From contig JAPLTX010000014.1 of assembly GCA_026397915.1 (NCBI GenBank), forward strand, positions 62,001-126,000: a DNA stretch of 64,000 nucleotides, written 5' to 3'. The stretch is from Verrucomicrobiota bacterium (GTDB lineage Bacteria > Verrucomicrobiota > Verrucomicrobiia > CAIQCK01). The notes below the pieces were generated by a model that had not been told where the DNA came from, ran no database searches, and saw only the letters and a program-made list of their open reading frames with translations. This document shows, piece after piece, positions 49,824 to 58,623 of this stretch (positions are counted from its first letter, which is position 1; each line of letters begins with the position of its first letter). The position numbers and the translations under genes are program-made.

Positions 49824-52799
49824 TCAGTTGCGTTTCAGCGGCAAGGTGAGGGTAATACGGGTGCCTTGCGCGAGGGCGCTCTCGATCCGGCAATCGCCGC
49901 CGATGGTGGACAGCCGCTCGCGCATGTTGGCCAGACCTTGGCCGGCGGCGCGCGCGACGTTGAGGTCGAAGCCGTGGCCGTTGTCGGTGATTCGCACGCA
50001 CAGCGACTGCGGCTCCACGACGATGTCCAGTTTGATCTCCGTGGCGGCGGCGTGCTTGACGGCGTTATTCAACGCTTCCTTCACGGCGAGCAGCAGGCCG
50101 TGCCGGACATCGGATGAAATCGGCGCGGCGGGCACGCTCTCCGGCAGGTCCTGGCTGAGCCGGATGCCAGCGGCAGCCAAATACTCCGTGGCGTGGTCGC
50201 TGAGGTAGCCGATGAGTCGTTCGAGGGTGTCGTTGCCAGGGTTCACGGTCCAGACGATCTCATCGAGCGTTTGGGAAACCTCGCGGGCTGCGCGGGAAAT
50301 TTTTTCGGCGCGAGCGACGGCTCCGGGCGCGAGGCCGGCGTCGTTGCGGGCCGACTCGCTCAGGAGCGCGATGCGCGTGAGCCGCGCGCCGAGGTCGTCG
50401 TGCATGTTCTTGGCGATGCGGGCGCGCTCTTCTTCGAGGGCGTGCTGGCGTTCCAGCGCGCGCAGCCGCTTTCTCACGCGATGCAGGACGACAATGCGGA
50501 TGGTGGCGGCCAGGAGCGCCAGCAACGCGACGAGCGCGGCGGCGCGAAACCACCCGGTTTGCCAGAGCGCCGCGCGCACGGTGAAATCGAGCGACGTGCC
50601 GTCGGGATTCCAGACGCCCTCGCTGCTGCACGCGGTGACGTGGAACCGGTAGTTGCCCGGTGGCATGTGGAGGTAGGTCGCCGCGCGCTCCGCGCCGGCC
50701 TCGATCCAATCGTCGTCCACGTTTTCCAGCCGGTAACGGAAGCGCACCTTCGTCGGCGCGGTCAGGCTCGGCGCAGTGTAGCGCAGTTCGATCCTGTCGG
50801 GCAGCGGTGGAATCTCCACGCGGCCCGATGCCGGCAGGGGGCGCGACTTGCCGTCCACGATCAGTTCTTCGATGTGCACCGGCGGCGGCTCGAAGCTGAC
50901 GATGAGCGCCTTCGGATTCACTTCGACCGCGCCGCGCCGCGTGGCGAACCAGAAGCGGCCGTCGCGCGCGCGACAGGCAGCATTGTAGCAGCCTTCGACA
51001 AACTCGAAGCTGCCGAGACCGTCGCTGCGTCCATACGTGACACAGTCCACCGTGGTGCGCCGACCCGCAGCAACCTCGTCAAGGTCGCGACGCGCGGCGC
51101 GGAACAAGCCACGCGATGAGCCGAACCAGAGATTGCCATCATCATCGGCGACGATCTGGCGGATGTCGTCGTCGGGCAGACCGTGGCGCATGGTGATCTG
51201 CTTGAACTTGCTGCCGTCAAACCGCACCAAGCCGCGGCGCGTGCCGATCCACAGCGACTCTGTGCCGTCTGCCAGGATCGTGTGAACCGCGCCGTCTGGC
51301 AGCCCGTCGCCGCGGTTGAAACGCTGGAAGCTGCCGTCGCCGCGCCAGAACAGTTCGCCCTGTTGTGTGCCGGCCCAGAGATGGCCGGCGCCGTCTTCGG
51401 CGAGCGCGGTCACGTCGCTCAGGCCGTCCTTGGTCGGGAAGCGCGTGACCTTGCCGTCACGCCACAACAACAAGCCTGCTTGCGAGGTGCCGATCCAGAG
51501 CGCGCCCTCGCGGTCCTGGAACAGCGACTCGATACGCTCGCCTTTGAGGCCGGCGGTCCTGAACACGCCGCCCTGCCAGCGGACCAATCCCTCCGCCAGC
51601 GTTCCGAACCAGACGCCGCCGTTTCGGTCCGCGCACAACGTCGTGACGATGCCGCCGGGCCAGCCGTTGGTGTTGGTGAACACAGTGAACCGCCGGCCGA
51701 TGAGCCGCAACGCGCCGGGGCTGCGCGAGCCGAACCACAACGCGCTGTCGTTGTCCTCGCAGATAGAATAAACGATGTCGCCCGGCAAACCGCTGCGCGC
51801 GTCATAGAGGCGAATGCCACGCAGGCGGAGACGGTTCAGCCCACCGCCGCCGGTGCCGACCCAGAGGTTGCCCTCGTGGTCCTCGTGGATAGCAGTGACG
51901 AAGTTGTGCGAGGTCTTCACGCGCTCAATGCCCGCGTCGTCGAGGCGATAGAGACCCTGTCCCTTTGTGCCGACCCAGAGAACGCCGTCTTGAGTTTCCA
52001 GGAGCGTCTGGATTTCCGCCGCTCCGCCGCTCCACGGCATCTGACCCATCAGCAGCGTCTCGCCGCGCTCGTTGAACTTGCGCAGCACGTTCGCGCGCGC
52101 GAGCCAGCAACCGTCGTCGCGCCGCGGCTGGAACTGCGGCAGCGGCACGTCGGTGGTGAGCGTGATGAAACGGCTGCCGTCGAAGAAACCGCACGAGGTC
52201 TCAGTGATGAACCACGTCCTGCCGTGATAGCCGGCGATGCAGTTGACCGCGCCGCTTCCGGCGATGCCGTCCGTTTCGCCAAACTGCGTCCACTGCTCGT
52301 CGCACCAACGCGCGGCGCGAAGGTGCGGCAGACCGAGCCACACGCCGCCCTCGCTGTCGGCCACAAGCGACGTGGGCCAGTTTGCCGGGTTGTCCGTCGG
52401 CCGCGCCATCGTCTCAAACGCGCCGTTGCGATGTCGGACGACGACGCCGCGGCTCAGGCCGATCCAGAGTGCGCCGTCGCTGTCCTCTGTCAGAAAGCGG
52501 ATGTTGTCGGAAACGAGCGCGGGCGTGTTGGCGGCGGTGAACAGGCGGAAACGCACGCCGTCAAATCGCGCCAGTCCGCGCGCGGTGCCGACCCAAAGAT
52601 AACCGTCGCGGGTTTGCGTGATGGCGGCGACGGCATCGTCTGGCAGCCCGTCGTCCACGTCCCACTTCTGCAAGAGGTAGTCGCCCGGCGCCGATGGTGG
52701 CTCCTCCTCCGCGCGCGGCATCGGCGCGGCCAGGCACGCCAGCGAGACCGCCATCGCGCCGGCGCTGAAGACGAAGCGGGTTTCGGCGAACATGCTCAC
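49824..52799 (-). CDS. Sensor histidine kinase with two-component-regulator propeller
   Basis: 991 aa. Signal peptide (ending near residue 30), then a large periplasmic sensor of Reg_prop repeats (DGYLWVGTARGLARFDG, DGALWIGLSRGVV, EGNLWVGTGGGGLNRL and many others) forming two propellers (~40-640), a Y_Y_Y domain (LRYTAPSL..YLHMPPGNYRFHVTA), one membrane helix (about 755-778, AAALVALLALLAATIRIVVL), and a HisKA_3/HATPase_c kinase: RIAKNMHDDLGARL (H800), LNNAVKHA (N-box), DNGHGFD. Such sensors commonly detect oligosaccharides. No DNA-binding domain is fused, unlike Bacteroidetes hybrid systems; the regulator is the separate gene at 49161. Confidence 0.93.
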   Translation of the reverse strand: MSMFAETRFVFSAGAMAVSLACLAAPMPRAEEEPPSAPGDYLLQKWDVDDGLPDDAVAAITQTRDGYLWVGTARGLARFDGVRFRLFTAANTPALVSDNIRFLTEDSDGALWIGLSRGVVVRHRNGAFETMARPTDNPANWPTSLVADSEGGVWLGLPHLRAARWCDEQWTQFGETDGIAGSGAVNCIAGYHGRTWFITETSCGFFDGSRFITLTTDVPLPQFQPRRDDGCWLARANVLRKFNERGETLLMGQMPWSGGAAEIQTLLETQDGVLWVGTKGQGLYRLDDAGIERVKTSHNFVTAIHEDHEGNLWVGTGGGGLNRLRLRGIRLYDARSGLPGDIVYSICEDNDSALWFGSRSPGALRLIGRRFTVFTNTNGWPGGIVTTLCADRNGGVWFGTLAEGLVRWQGGVFRTAGLKGERIESLFQDREGALWIGTSQAGLLLWRDGKVTRFPTKDGLSDVTALAEDGAGHLWAGTQQGELFWRGDGSFQRFNRGDGLPDGAVHTILADGTESLWIGTRRGLVRFDGSKFKQITMRHGLPDDDIRQIVADDDGNLWFGSSRGLFRAARRDLDEVAAGRRTTVDCVTYGRSDGLGSFEFVEGCYNAACRARDGRFWFATRRGAVEVNPKALIVSFEPPPVHIEELIVDGKSRPLPASGRVEIPPLPDRIELRYTAPSLTAPTKVRFRYRLENVDDDWIEAGAERAATYLHMPPGNYRFHVTACSSEGVWNPDGTSLDFTVRAALWQTGWFRAAALVALLALLAATIRIVVLHRVRKRLRALERQHALEEERARIAKNMHDDLGARLTRIALLSESARNDAGLAPGAVARAEKISRAAREVSQTLDEIVWTVNPGNDTLERLIGYLSDHATEYLAAAGIRLSQDLPESVPAAPISSDVRHGLLLAVKEALNNAVKHAAATEIKLDIVVEPQSLCVRITDNGHGFDLNVARAAGQGLANMRERLSTIGGDCRIESALAQGTRITLTLPLKRN

Positions 52800-52951
52800 G
52801 GCGCGTCCAGCCTACCCCGCCGCGGCTCGCCTGTTAAAGAGCATATTTGTGCGACTGTTCAAAGCAGGCGGTTTTGACGAGACTATGGTAGATTACAGCC
52901 CGGCAAAGCGGTAAAGATGAACCTGCTGACAACCGCAGATGTAAAGGAACG

Positions 52952-54451
52952 ATGATCATGAGAATCAGCCCGAGAGCGCCCGTTGTTATCGCGATCGCGT
53001 TGACGGCCGTGGTTGCGTTGGCCGATCCCAAGCCACCGGAGCCGCCGCCGCTGGAAAAGCCCGCGCCGCCGCCCGCTCACGTGAATTCATCCGAAGGCAT
53101 GGCGCCGCTGCCGTATCCGGCTGTGTTCCAGAAGCGCCAGGAGAAAAAGAATCCGCCGGTGCCGCCGGTGTTGGTGACGAAGATCCGCACGGCCGACGCC
53201 GAGGACTGGGCGCGCACGCCGAACGACATCAAGGGCCTGCTGGAGTCTATGAGTTCCGGCATGAACGTCAGCTTCTCTTCGAGCATTAAGAGCTTCAAGG
53301 ACATCTCTACCGATCCGACGAAGAACCCGGTGCTTTATCGTTCGGGCTACAAGCAGTTCAAGCTCGACGAGCGCGAGGTGAAGAACCTGCGCCAATACAT
53401 CCTCAACGGCGGCACCATCATCTTCAACGCGCTGGTTGGCCATCCCGATTTCTACAAGTCGGCGCTGCAAGCGGCCCGTGACATCATCCCGGAACAACCG
53501 GTGTATCAGTTGCGCATTGACCATCCGGTCTTCCACTCCTTCTACAACATCGAGAAGGTGAAGTATCGCGCCCGCATGGTGAAGGACGGCGTCGTGCCCT
53601 CGCAAATCTCCTACCCGCACCTTGACGGCGTGGACATTGACAATCGCACCGCGATCTTCATCTCGCGCTGGGACTTCTCGTGCGGCTGGGAATCCAACAA
53701 GCACGAGAGTTGGGGCTACGAGAACGAGGACGCCCGCAAACTCGGCGCGAACATCTTCAGTTACGTCACCGCCATGCGCGACGCCGGCCGCAGCGTTGGC
53801 AAGAGCGTCGAGTTGATCAACGCCGACAAGAAGACGGCCGGCAAGTTCCGCGTCGGCCAGGTGATGCACAACGGCATGTGGCGGACGCGGACGGCGGCGT
53901 TCCCGATGCTGCTGAACTCTTTTCATGTGGTCACAGGCACGCCGGTGTCATTCGAGTTGAACCAAGTGAGCCTCGCGGATGCGTCGGTGTTCGCTTATCC
54001 GTTCCTCTACCTGACCGGCACGACCGACTTTAGCTTCAGCGAAACCGAGCGTGCGAACCTGCGCCGGTTCCTGGCCAACGGCGGCGTGCTGTTCGTCGAG
54101 GCGGGCGAAGGCCGCGCGTCGTTTGACGCGGCGTTCCGGCAGGAAATAGCGCAAGTGCTGCCGGGCCGTTCCCTCGCGCCGCTGCCTCCAGGGAGCGCGC
54201 TGTTCCGCGAGCCGATGGGCATCACCGCGGTGAAGGCTCGCCCCGCGCTCGCCGCCAAGCGCAGCAACCAGGTGGAGATGGCGCCGGAAATCTACGGCAT
54301 CGAGTTGAACGGCACGATGTCGGTCATCTACAGCCCCTATGACCTGAGCGCCGGTTGGGAAAGCGCGCTCGCTCCCTACGCGCTCGGTTACGAAGCGGCC
54401 GACGCCAAGAACATTGGCATCAACATCCTCTTCTCCGCCGTCGCGCGGTAA
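52952..54451 (+). CDS. Exported DUF4159 protein with two tandem domains
   Basis: 499 aa. Signal peptide from the ATG at 52952 (RAPVVIAIALTAVVALA) followed by a Pro-rich linker. Two DUF4159-like units can be read: PVLYRSGYKQFKLDEREVKNLRQYILNGGTIIFNALVGHPDFYKS and PFLYLTGTTDFSFSETERANLRRFLANGGVLFVEAGEGRASFDA, each with IFISRWDFSCGWES or SVIYSPYDLSAGWES downstream, so the protein is an internal duplication. Family function is unknown; it often accompanies VWA and MoxR genes. Divergent from the kinase; RBS AAAGGAACG. Confidence 0.83.
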   Translation: MIMRISPRAPVVIAIALTAVVALADPKPPEPPPLEKPAPPPAHVNSSEGMAPLPYPAVFQKRQEKKNPPVPPVLVTKIRTADAEDWARTPNDIKGLLESMSSGMNVSFSSSIKSFKDISTDPTKNPVLYRSGYKQFKLDEREVKNLRQYILNGGTIIFNALVGHPDFYKSALQAARDIIPEQPVYQLRIDHPVFHSFYNIEKVKYRARMVKDGVVPSQISYPHLDGVDIDNRTAIFISRWDFSCGWESNKHESWGYENEDARKLGANIFSYVTAMRDAGRSVGKSVELINADKKTAGKFRVGQVMHNGMWRTRTAAFPMLLNSFHVVTGTPVSFELNQVSLADASVFAYPFLYLTGTTDFSFSETERANLRRFLANGGVLFVEAGEGRASFDAAFRQEIAQVLPGRSLAPLPPGSALFREPMGITAVKARPALAAKRSNQVEMAPEIYGIELNGTMSVIYSPYDLSAGWESALAPYALGYEAADAKNIGINILFSAVAR

Positions 54452-54465
54452 ACGGCGCGAGATTT

Positions 54466-54632
54466 CTATCGTTCAGCCAGCCGCACCGTCTCCACCTCCA
54501 CCTCGACGCCGTCGAGGCTGCCGGGGTCGAAGCGCAGCGAGGTGATGACGCCACGCCAGCGCGGATTGTCGGCGAGGCGCACTTTCACCTCCTGGAACCC
54601 ACCGCTCGCCTTGATCGTGAATGGATTGGCAT
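54466..54632 (-). pseudogene. Remnant of the 3' end of a GH99-like gene
   Basis: On the minus strand this reads FTIKASGGFQEVKVRL followed by ADNPRWRGVITSLRFDPGSL and then DGVEVEVETVRLAER to a TAG stop at 54466-54468, corresponding to the last ~50 residues of the protein encoded at 61204-63837 (there FTIKASGEFQEVKVRL .. VRLEEK). Nothing upstream of the remnant belongs to such a gene; the cysA stop lies 22 bp away. It has no start codon of its own in frame and is too short to fold as a domain, so I call it a pseudogene fragment left by recombination. Confidence 0.75.
54503..54620. repeat. Direct repeat, left copy (118 bp)
   Basis: Matches 61241-61358 over 118 bp with seven substitutions and no gaps (about 94% identity). 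Both copies have the same orientation and lie in the same reading frame of the GH99-like tail. The copies are 6738 bp apart and bracket the sulfate-uptake operon. Confidence 0.85.
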
Positions 54633-54653
54633 GGTTGGTTATCTTTCTATTGG

Positions 54654-55724
54654 CTAAATCGAGTAATCCTCGGTGAACACGCGCGCTGATTTCGGTTTTA
54701 GCCGCACAATGTCCGCGGGCTGCAAGCCGAGTTCGTCGAACCGCTCGCGCGTGAGTTCGACTTCGATGAACTCGGCGGTATCGTAGCGAAAAAGTTCCAG
54801 CCGCACCACCGGCCCGACCGGCAACACGCGGGCGACGAACGCACCGATGCCCGTCGCGCCGTCGTAAGAGCGCTCCACTTGGAAATCGTGAGGCCGCACG
54901 TAAACCACCGTTTCCTGGTCTTCACGGTGCGACGCCTCCGCGCCATCAAGCGTCAGCGAACCAACCCGCAACCGCCCGCCCTTGATGCAGCCGGCGAGTC
55001 GGACGCCGCTGCCAAGGAAGTTATAGACGAAGGCGTTCGCCGGCCGTTGATAGACGTCATCAGGTGTGCCGACCTGTTCGAGTTTGCCAGTGTTGAGCAC
55101 CGCGACGCGGTCGGCAACTTCGAGTGCCTCCTCCTGGTCGTGCGTGACAAAGATGCTGGTGATGTGAATCTCGTCGTGCAGCAGGCGCAGCCAGCGGCGC
55201 AGTTCCTTCCGCACCTTCGCGTCGAGCGCGCCGAACGGCTCGTCGAGCAACAGCAACTTCGGCTGGACTGCAAGCGCGCGGGCGAGCGCTACGCGCTGCC
55301 GCTGGCCGCCGGAGAGCTGCGTCGGGTAGCGCGCGGCCAAGCCGTCGAGCTGCACGAGCTTCAGCAAGCCGTGGACACGCTCGCGGATCTCCTCCTTCGA
55401 CGGCCGATCTTCGCGCGGGCGGACGCGGAGACCAAACGCGACGTTTTCGAACACGCTCATGTGCCGGAACAGCGCGTAGTGCTGGAACACCAGCCCGACG
55501 TGGCGCTCGCGCACGTTGCGTCGCGTCGCGTCCTCGCCATCAAAGAGCACCTCGCCGCTGTCGGGTGTCTCCATGCCCGCGATGATCCGCAGCAGCGTCG
55601 TCTTGCCGCAGCCGGATGGGCCGAGCAAGGCGACCAGGTCGCCGCTGGGGAAATCGAGACTGACATTGTCGAGGGCGGTAAACGCGCCGAAACGTTTGGT
55701 GATGTTCTTGATTTCGATCTTCAT
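54654..55724 (-). CDS. cysA: Sulfate ABC transporter ATP-binding protein CysA
   Basis: 356 aa from the ATG at 55724, which overlaps the cysW stop by 4 bases; an open extension of 151 codons upstream is antisense to cysW. ATPase motifs: [16 protein letters not shown] (Walker A), [17 protein letters not shown] (signature), [16 protein letters not shown] (Walker B) and [12 protein letters not shown] (switch His). [26 protein letters not shown] is the CysA-type Q-loop segment. The C-terminal TOBE-like region ([12 protein letters not shown]) is present. Last gene of the sulfate operon; powers import of sulfate/thiosulfate. Confidence 0.94.
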   Translation of the reverse strand: MKIEIKNITKRFGAFTALDNVSLDFPSGDLVALLGPSGCGKTTLLRIIAGMETPDSGEVLFDGEDATRRNVRERHVGLVFQHYALFRHMSVFENVAFGLRVRPREDRPSKEEIRERVHGLLKLVQLDGLAARYPTQLSGGQRQRVALARALAVQPKLLLLDEPFGALDAKVRKELRRWLRLLHDEIHITSIFVTHDQEEALEVADRVAVLNTGKLEQVGTPDDVYQRPANAFVYNFLGSGVRLAGCIKGGRLRVGSLTLDGAEASHREDQETVVYVRPHDFQVERSYDGATGIGAFVARVLPVGPVVRLELFRYDTAEFIEVELTRERFDELGLQPADIVRLKPKSARVFTEDYSI

Positions 55725-56599
55725 ACCGGGCTGGTTGCTTCCTGTCTTGCCTTCCATTCGATGAGCGTCTTCACCCCAAGCGTCACCAGCGTCAGCAGCG
55801 CGAGCAGCGACGCGACCGCGAACGCGGCGGCGAACTGGTATTCGTTGTAGAGAATCTCGACGTGCAGTGGGATGGTGTTGGTCTGGCCGCGCACGTGGCC
55901 GGAGACGACCGACACAGCGCCAAACTCGCCCATCGCGCGGGCGTTGCAGAGGATCAAGCCATAGAGCAGGCCCCACTTCACGTTTGGCAACGTCACGCGC
56001 CAGAACGTCTGCCAACCGCTTGCACCAAGCGAGATGGCCGCTTCTTCTTCCTCGTGACCTTGCGATTCCATCAGCGGAATCAGTTCGCGCGCCACGAACG
56101 GAAACGTGACAAAGGTGGTCGCCAGTATGATGCCGGGTGTGGCAAAGATGATCTTGATGTCGTGCTCCACAAGCCACGGGCCAAACAGTCCCTGCATGCC
56201 GAAGAGCAGCACGTAGATCAGCCCCGACACCACTGGCGAAACCGAGAACGGCAGGTCAATCAGCGTGATGAGCACGCTCTTGCCAATGAAGTCGAACTTC
56301 GCGATCGCCCACGCGGCGACGAGACCGAAGACGGTATTGAGCACGACGGCGCTGAACGCGGCAATCAGCGTCAGCCGGATTGCCGCCATTGCCATCGGCT
56401 CGCGAATCGCGGCGAAGTAAGCGGCAGCGCCTTTCGAGAAAGCCTCCACAAACACTGCCGCCAGCGGCACGACGAGGAAAAGTCCGAGAAACGCCAGCGC
56501 GACGCCGATGAGCAGCCAACGCACGAGCGGCGTTTCGGCCGTGGCGCTCCGCTCGGAACGCTCCACGGATGGCGTTGCGTGTGTGACATGGCCGGTCAT
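55721..56599 (-). CDS. cysW: Sulfate ABC transporter permease CysW
   Basis: 292 aa, six membrane segments. [33 protein letters not shown] at the N-terminus, [19 protein letters not shown], and the permease EAA loop [43 protein letters not shown] are CysW-like, as is [25 protein letters not shown]. It pairs with CysT in the inner membrane. Start is 3 bp after the stop of the small membrane protein; the end overlaps cysA. Confidence 0.94.
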   Translation of the reverse strand: MTGHVTHATPSVERSERSATAETPLVRWLLIGVALAFLGLFLVVPLAAVFVEAFSKGAAAYFAAIREPMAMAAIRLTLIAAFSAVVLNTVFGLVAAWAIAKFDFIGKSVLITLIDLPFSVSPVVSGLIYVLLFGMQGLFGPWLVEHDIKIIFATPGIILATTFVTFPFVARELIPLMESQGHEEEEAAISLGASGWQTFWRVTLPNVKWGLLYGLILCNARAMGEFGAVSVVSGHVRGQTNTIPLHVEILYNEYQFAAAFAVASLLALLTLVTLGVKTLIEWKARQEATSPV

Positions 56600-56602
56600 G
56601 TA

Positions 56603-56713
56603 TCAGTGTCCTTTCCAGAAAATCAGCAAGAGCAAGAAAAGAAGCATCGCCAGGTTGAGAAGAATCCACCACATCACCGCCTTTTTCGCCGCGCTTGGAA
56701 GATGTCCCGCCAT
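56603..56713 (-). CDS. 36-residue single-pass membrane protein between cysT and cysW
   Basis: Too short to be listed by common ORF filters. ATG at 56713, TGA at 56603-56605. The peptide has a short polar N-terminus (MAGHLPSAAKKAV), a membrane segment (MWWILLNLAMLLFLLLLIFW) and a KGH end. It begins 2 bp after the cysT stop and ends 3 bp before the cysW start, i.e. exactly the spacing of a coupled operon gene. Likely a small accessory subunit or assembly factor of the sulfate permease. I do not recognise a family; the name is left blank. Confidence 0.72.
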   Translation of the reverse strand: MAGHLPSAAKKAVMWWILLNLAMLLFLLLLIFWKGH

Positions 56714-56715
56714 GG

Positions 56716-57552
56716 TCATACGCCTCCGAATCTTTTCCGGGTCCACCACTGGAGCAGGTTGATGACCAGCAGCAGCGCGAACGAAACCACCAGCATCGCT
56801 ACGGCGATGGCCGTCGCGCCGGCGTAGTCATATTGTTCGAGTTTGGTGATGATCAGCAGCGGTGTGATCTCGGTGCGCATCGGCATGTTACCGGAGATGA
56901 AGACGACCGAGCCGTATTCGCCAACAGCCCGCGCAAACGCCATCGCGAAGCCGGTCAGCAAGCCCGGCCAGATGCCCGGCAGGATGACACGCGTGAACGT
57001 TTGCCAGCGCGTTGCGCCAAGACTCGCCGCGGCTTCCTCGAATTCCGTGCCGAGCTCCTCCAGCACCGGCTGCACCGTGCGCACCACGAACGGCAGGCCG
57101 ATGAATGTCAGCGCGATGACGACACCGAGCGGCGAGAACACCGCCTTGATGCCGAGCGGTTCCAGCCACTGGCCGATCCAGCCGTTTTTCGCGAAGACCG
57201 CCGTGAGGCTGATGCCCGCGACTGCCGTCGGCAGCGCGAACGGAAGATCCACTAGGGCGTCGGCGATGCGCTTGCCGGGGAACCGGTAGCGCACGAGCAC
57301 CCATGCGACGATCAGGCCAAAGAAGGTGTTGATCAGCGCCGCAATCGCCGATGCACCGAAGCTCAAGCGATACGACGCCAGCGCGCGCGGCGAAGTCACC
57401 GTTGCCCAGAACTTCGGCCACGTCAGCGACGCCGTCTTCAGAAACGTCGCGCCGAGCGGGATCAGCACGATCAGGCTTAGGTAAAGCAGGGTGAAGCCAA
57501 GCGTCAGGCCGAAGCCCGGTAATACGCTATGTCGTTTGAGATTCAGAATCAT
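56716..57552 (-). CDS. cysT: Sulfate ABC transporter permease CysT (CysU)
   Basis: 278 aa with six membrane segments. [25 protein letters not shown] at the N-terminus, [21 protein letters not shown], and the EAA loop [62 protein letters not shown] are diagnostic of CysT. Start overlaps the sulfate-binding protein stop by four bases (ATGA). Forms the translocation channel with CysW. Confidence 0.94.
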   Translation of the reverse strand: MILNLKRHSVLPGFGLTLGFTLLYLSLIVLIPLGATFLKTASLTWPKFWATVTSPRALASYRLSFGASAIAALINTFFGLIVAWVLVRYRFPGKRIADALVDLPFALPTAVAGISLTAVFAKNGWIGQWLEPLGIKAVFSPLGVVIALTFIGLPFVVRTVQPVLEELGTEFEEAAASLGATRWQTFTRVILPGIWPGLLTGFAMAFARAVGEYGSVVFISGNMPMRTEITPLLIITKLEQYDYAGATAIAVAMLVVSFALLLVINLLQWWTRKRFGGV

Positions 57553-58562
57553 GGTTTGTAGATCTGGTCGAACACGCCGTCGTCGGCGAAGTGCGTCTGC
57601 TGGGCCTTCTGCCAGCCGCCAAAGACCTCGCCGATGGTAAAGAGCTTCACCGTGGGGAACTGCTTCACATGTTTCGCGGCGACGCTTTCGAGACGCGGCC
57701 GGTAGTAGTTCTTCGCGGCAATCTCCTGCCCCACCTCGGTGTAAAGATATTCGAGGTAGGCTTGCGCCACCGCGCGCGTGCCATGCTTCGCAGCAAACTT
57801 GTCCACGACCGTCACCGGAGGCTCGGCGAGGATGCTCACCGATGGCCCTACAATCTCAAATCCACCCTTGCCGAGTTGATTGACCACCAGCAGCGCCTCG
57901 TTCTCCCATGAGATGAACACGTCCCCGATGCCACGCTCCACGAACGTCACGGTCGAGCCGCGCGCGCCGGAGTCGAGCACCGGGACATTCTTGAAGAGGC
58001 GCGTCACGAACTCGCGGGCCTTCGCCTCGTCACCGCCGTTCTTCTGGAGCGCATAGCCCCATGCGGCGAGGTAGTTCCAACGCGCGCCGCCGGAGGTTTT
58101 CGGATTAGGCGTGATGACCGCGACGCCCGGCTTCGCCAAATCGTCCCAGTCCTTGATGCCTTTCGGGTTTCCCTTGCGCACCAGAAACACGATGGTCGAG
58201 GTGTAAGGCGCGCTGTTGTGCGGCAGACGCGATTGCCAGTTTTGGGGAATCAACGCCGCCTTCTGGAAGAGCGCATCCACGTCATAAGCCAACGCCAGCG
58301 TCACCACGTCGGCTTGGAGGCCGTCAATAACGGCGCGCGCCTGCTTGCCGGAGCCGCCGTGCGATTGGTTGACCGTCACGGTCTGGCCGGTTTTCTCCTT
58401 CCAGTGTTTCGCGAATGACGCGTTGAACTCCTGGTAGAGTTCGCGCGTCGGATCGTAGGAAACGTTCAACAGCTTGACCTCGTCCGCCGCTCGCGCGGGC
58501 AGGCCGAAACTCAAAGCCGCGCCTAGAATCAGTAATGAACGAAATGTTTTCTTGGTTATCAT
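57549..58562 (-). CDS. sbp: Sulfate-binding protein (Sbp-like)
   Basis: 337 aa. Signal peptide ([20 protein letters not shown]) then [68 protein letters not shown], the Sbp/CysP signature including the ligand loops. [41 protein letters not shown] and the C-terminal [13 protein letters not shown] follow. Periplasmic receptor for sulfate (or thiosulfate) delivering to CysT/CysW. Sbp versus CysP specificity is not decided by eye. Confidence 0.93.
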   Translation of the reverse strand: MITKKTFRSLLILGAALSFGLPARAADEVKLLNVSYDPTRELYQEFNASFAKHWKEKTGQTVTVNQSHGGSGKQARAVIDGLQADVVTLALAYDVDALFQKAALIPQNWQSRLPHNSAPYTSTIVFLVRKGNPKGIKDWDDLAKPGVAVITPNPKTSGGARWNYLAAWGYALQKNGGDEAKAREFVTRLFKNVPVLDSGARGSTVTFVERGIGDVFISWENEALLVVNQLGKGGFEIVGPSVSILAEPPVTVVDKFAAKHGTRAVAQAYLEYLYTEVGQEIAAKNYYRPRLESVAAKHVKQFPTVKLFTIGEVFGGWQKAQQTHFADDGVFDQIYKP

Positions 58563-58623
58563 ATTCTTTGTTCTCCAATGGTCATGACTTGTGTTGTTGT
58601 GTTTTCAGGAAATCGCTTCGTTG

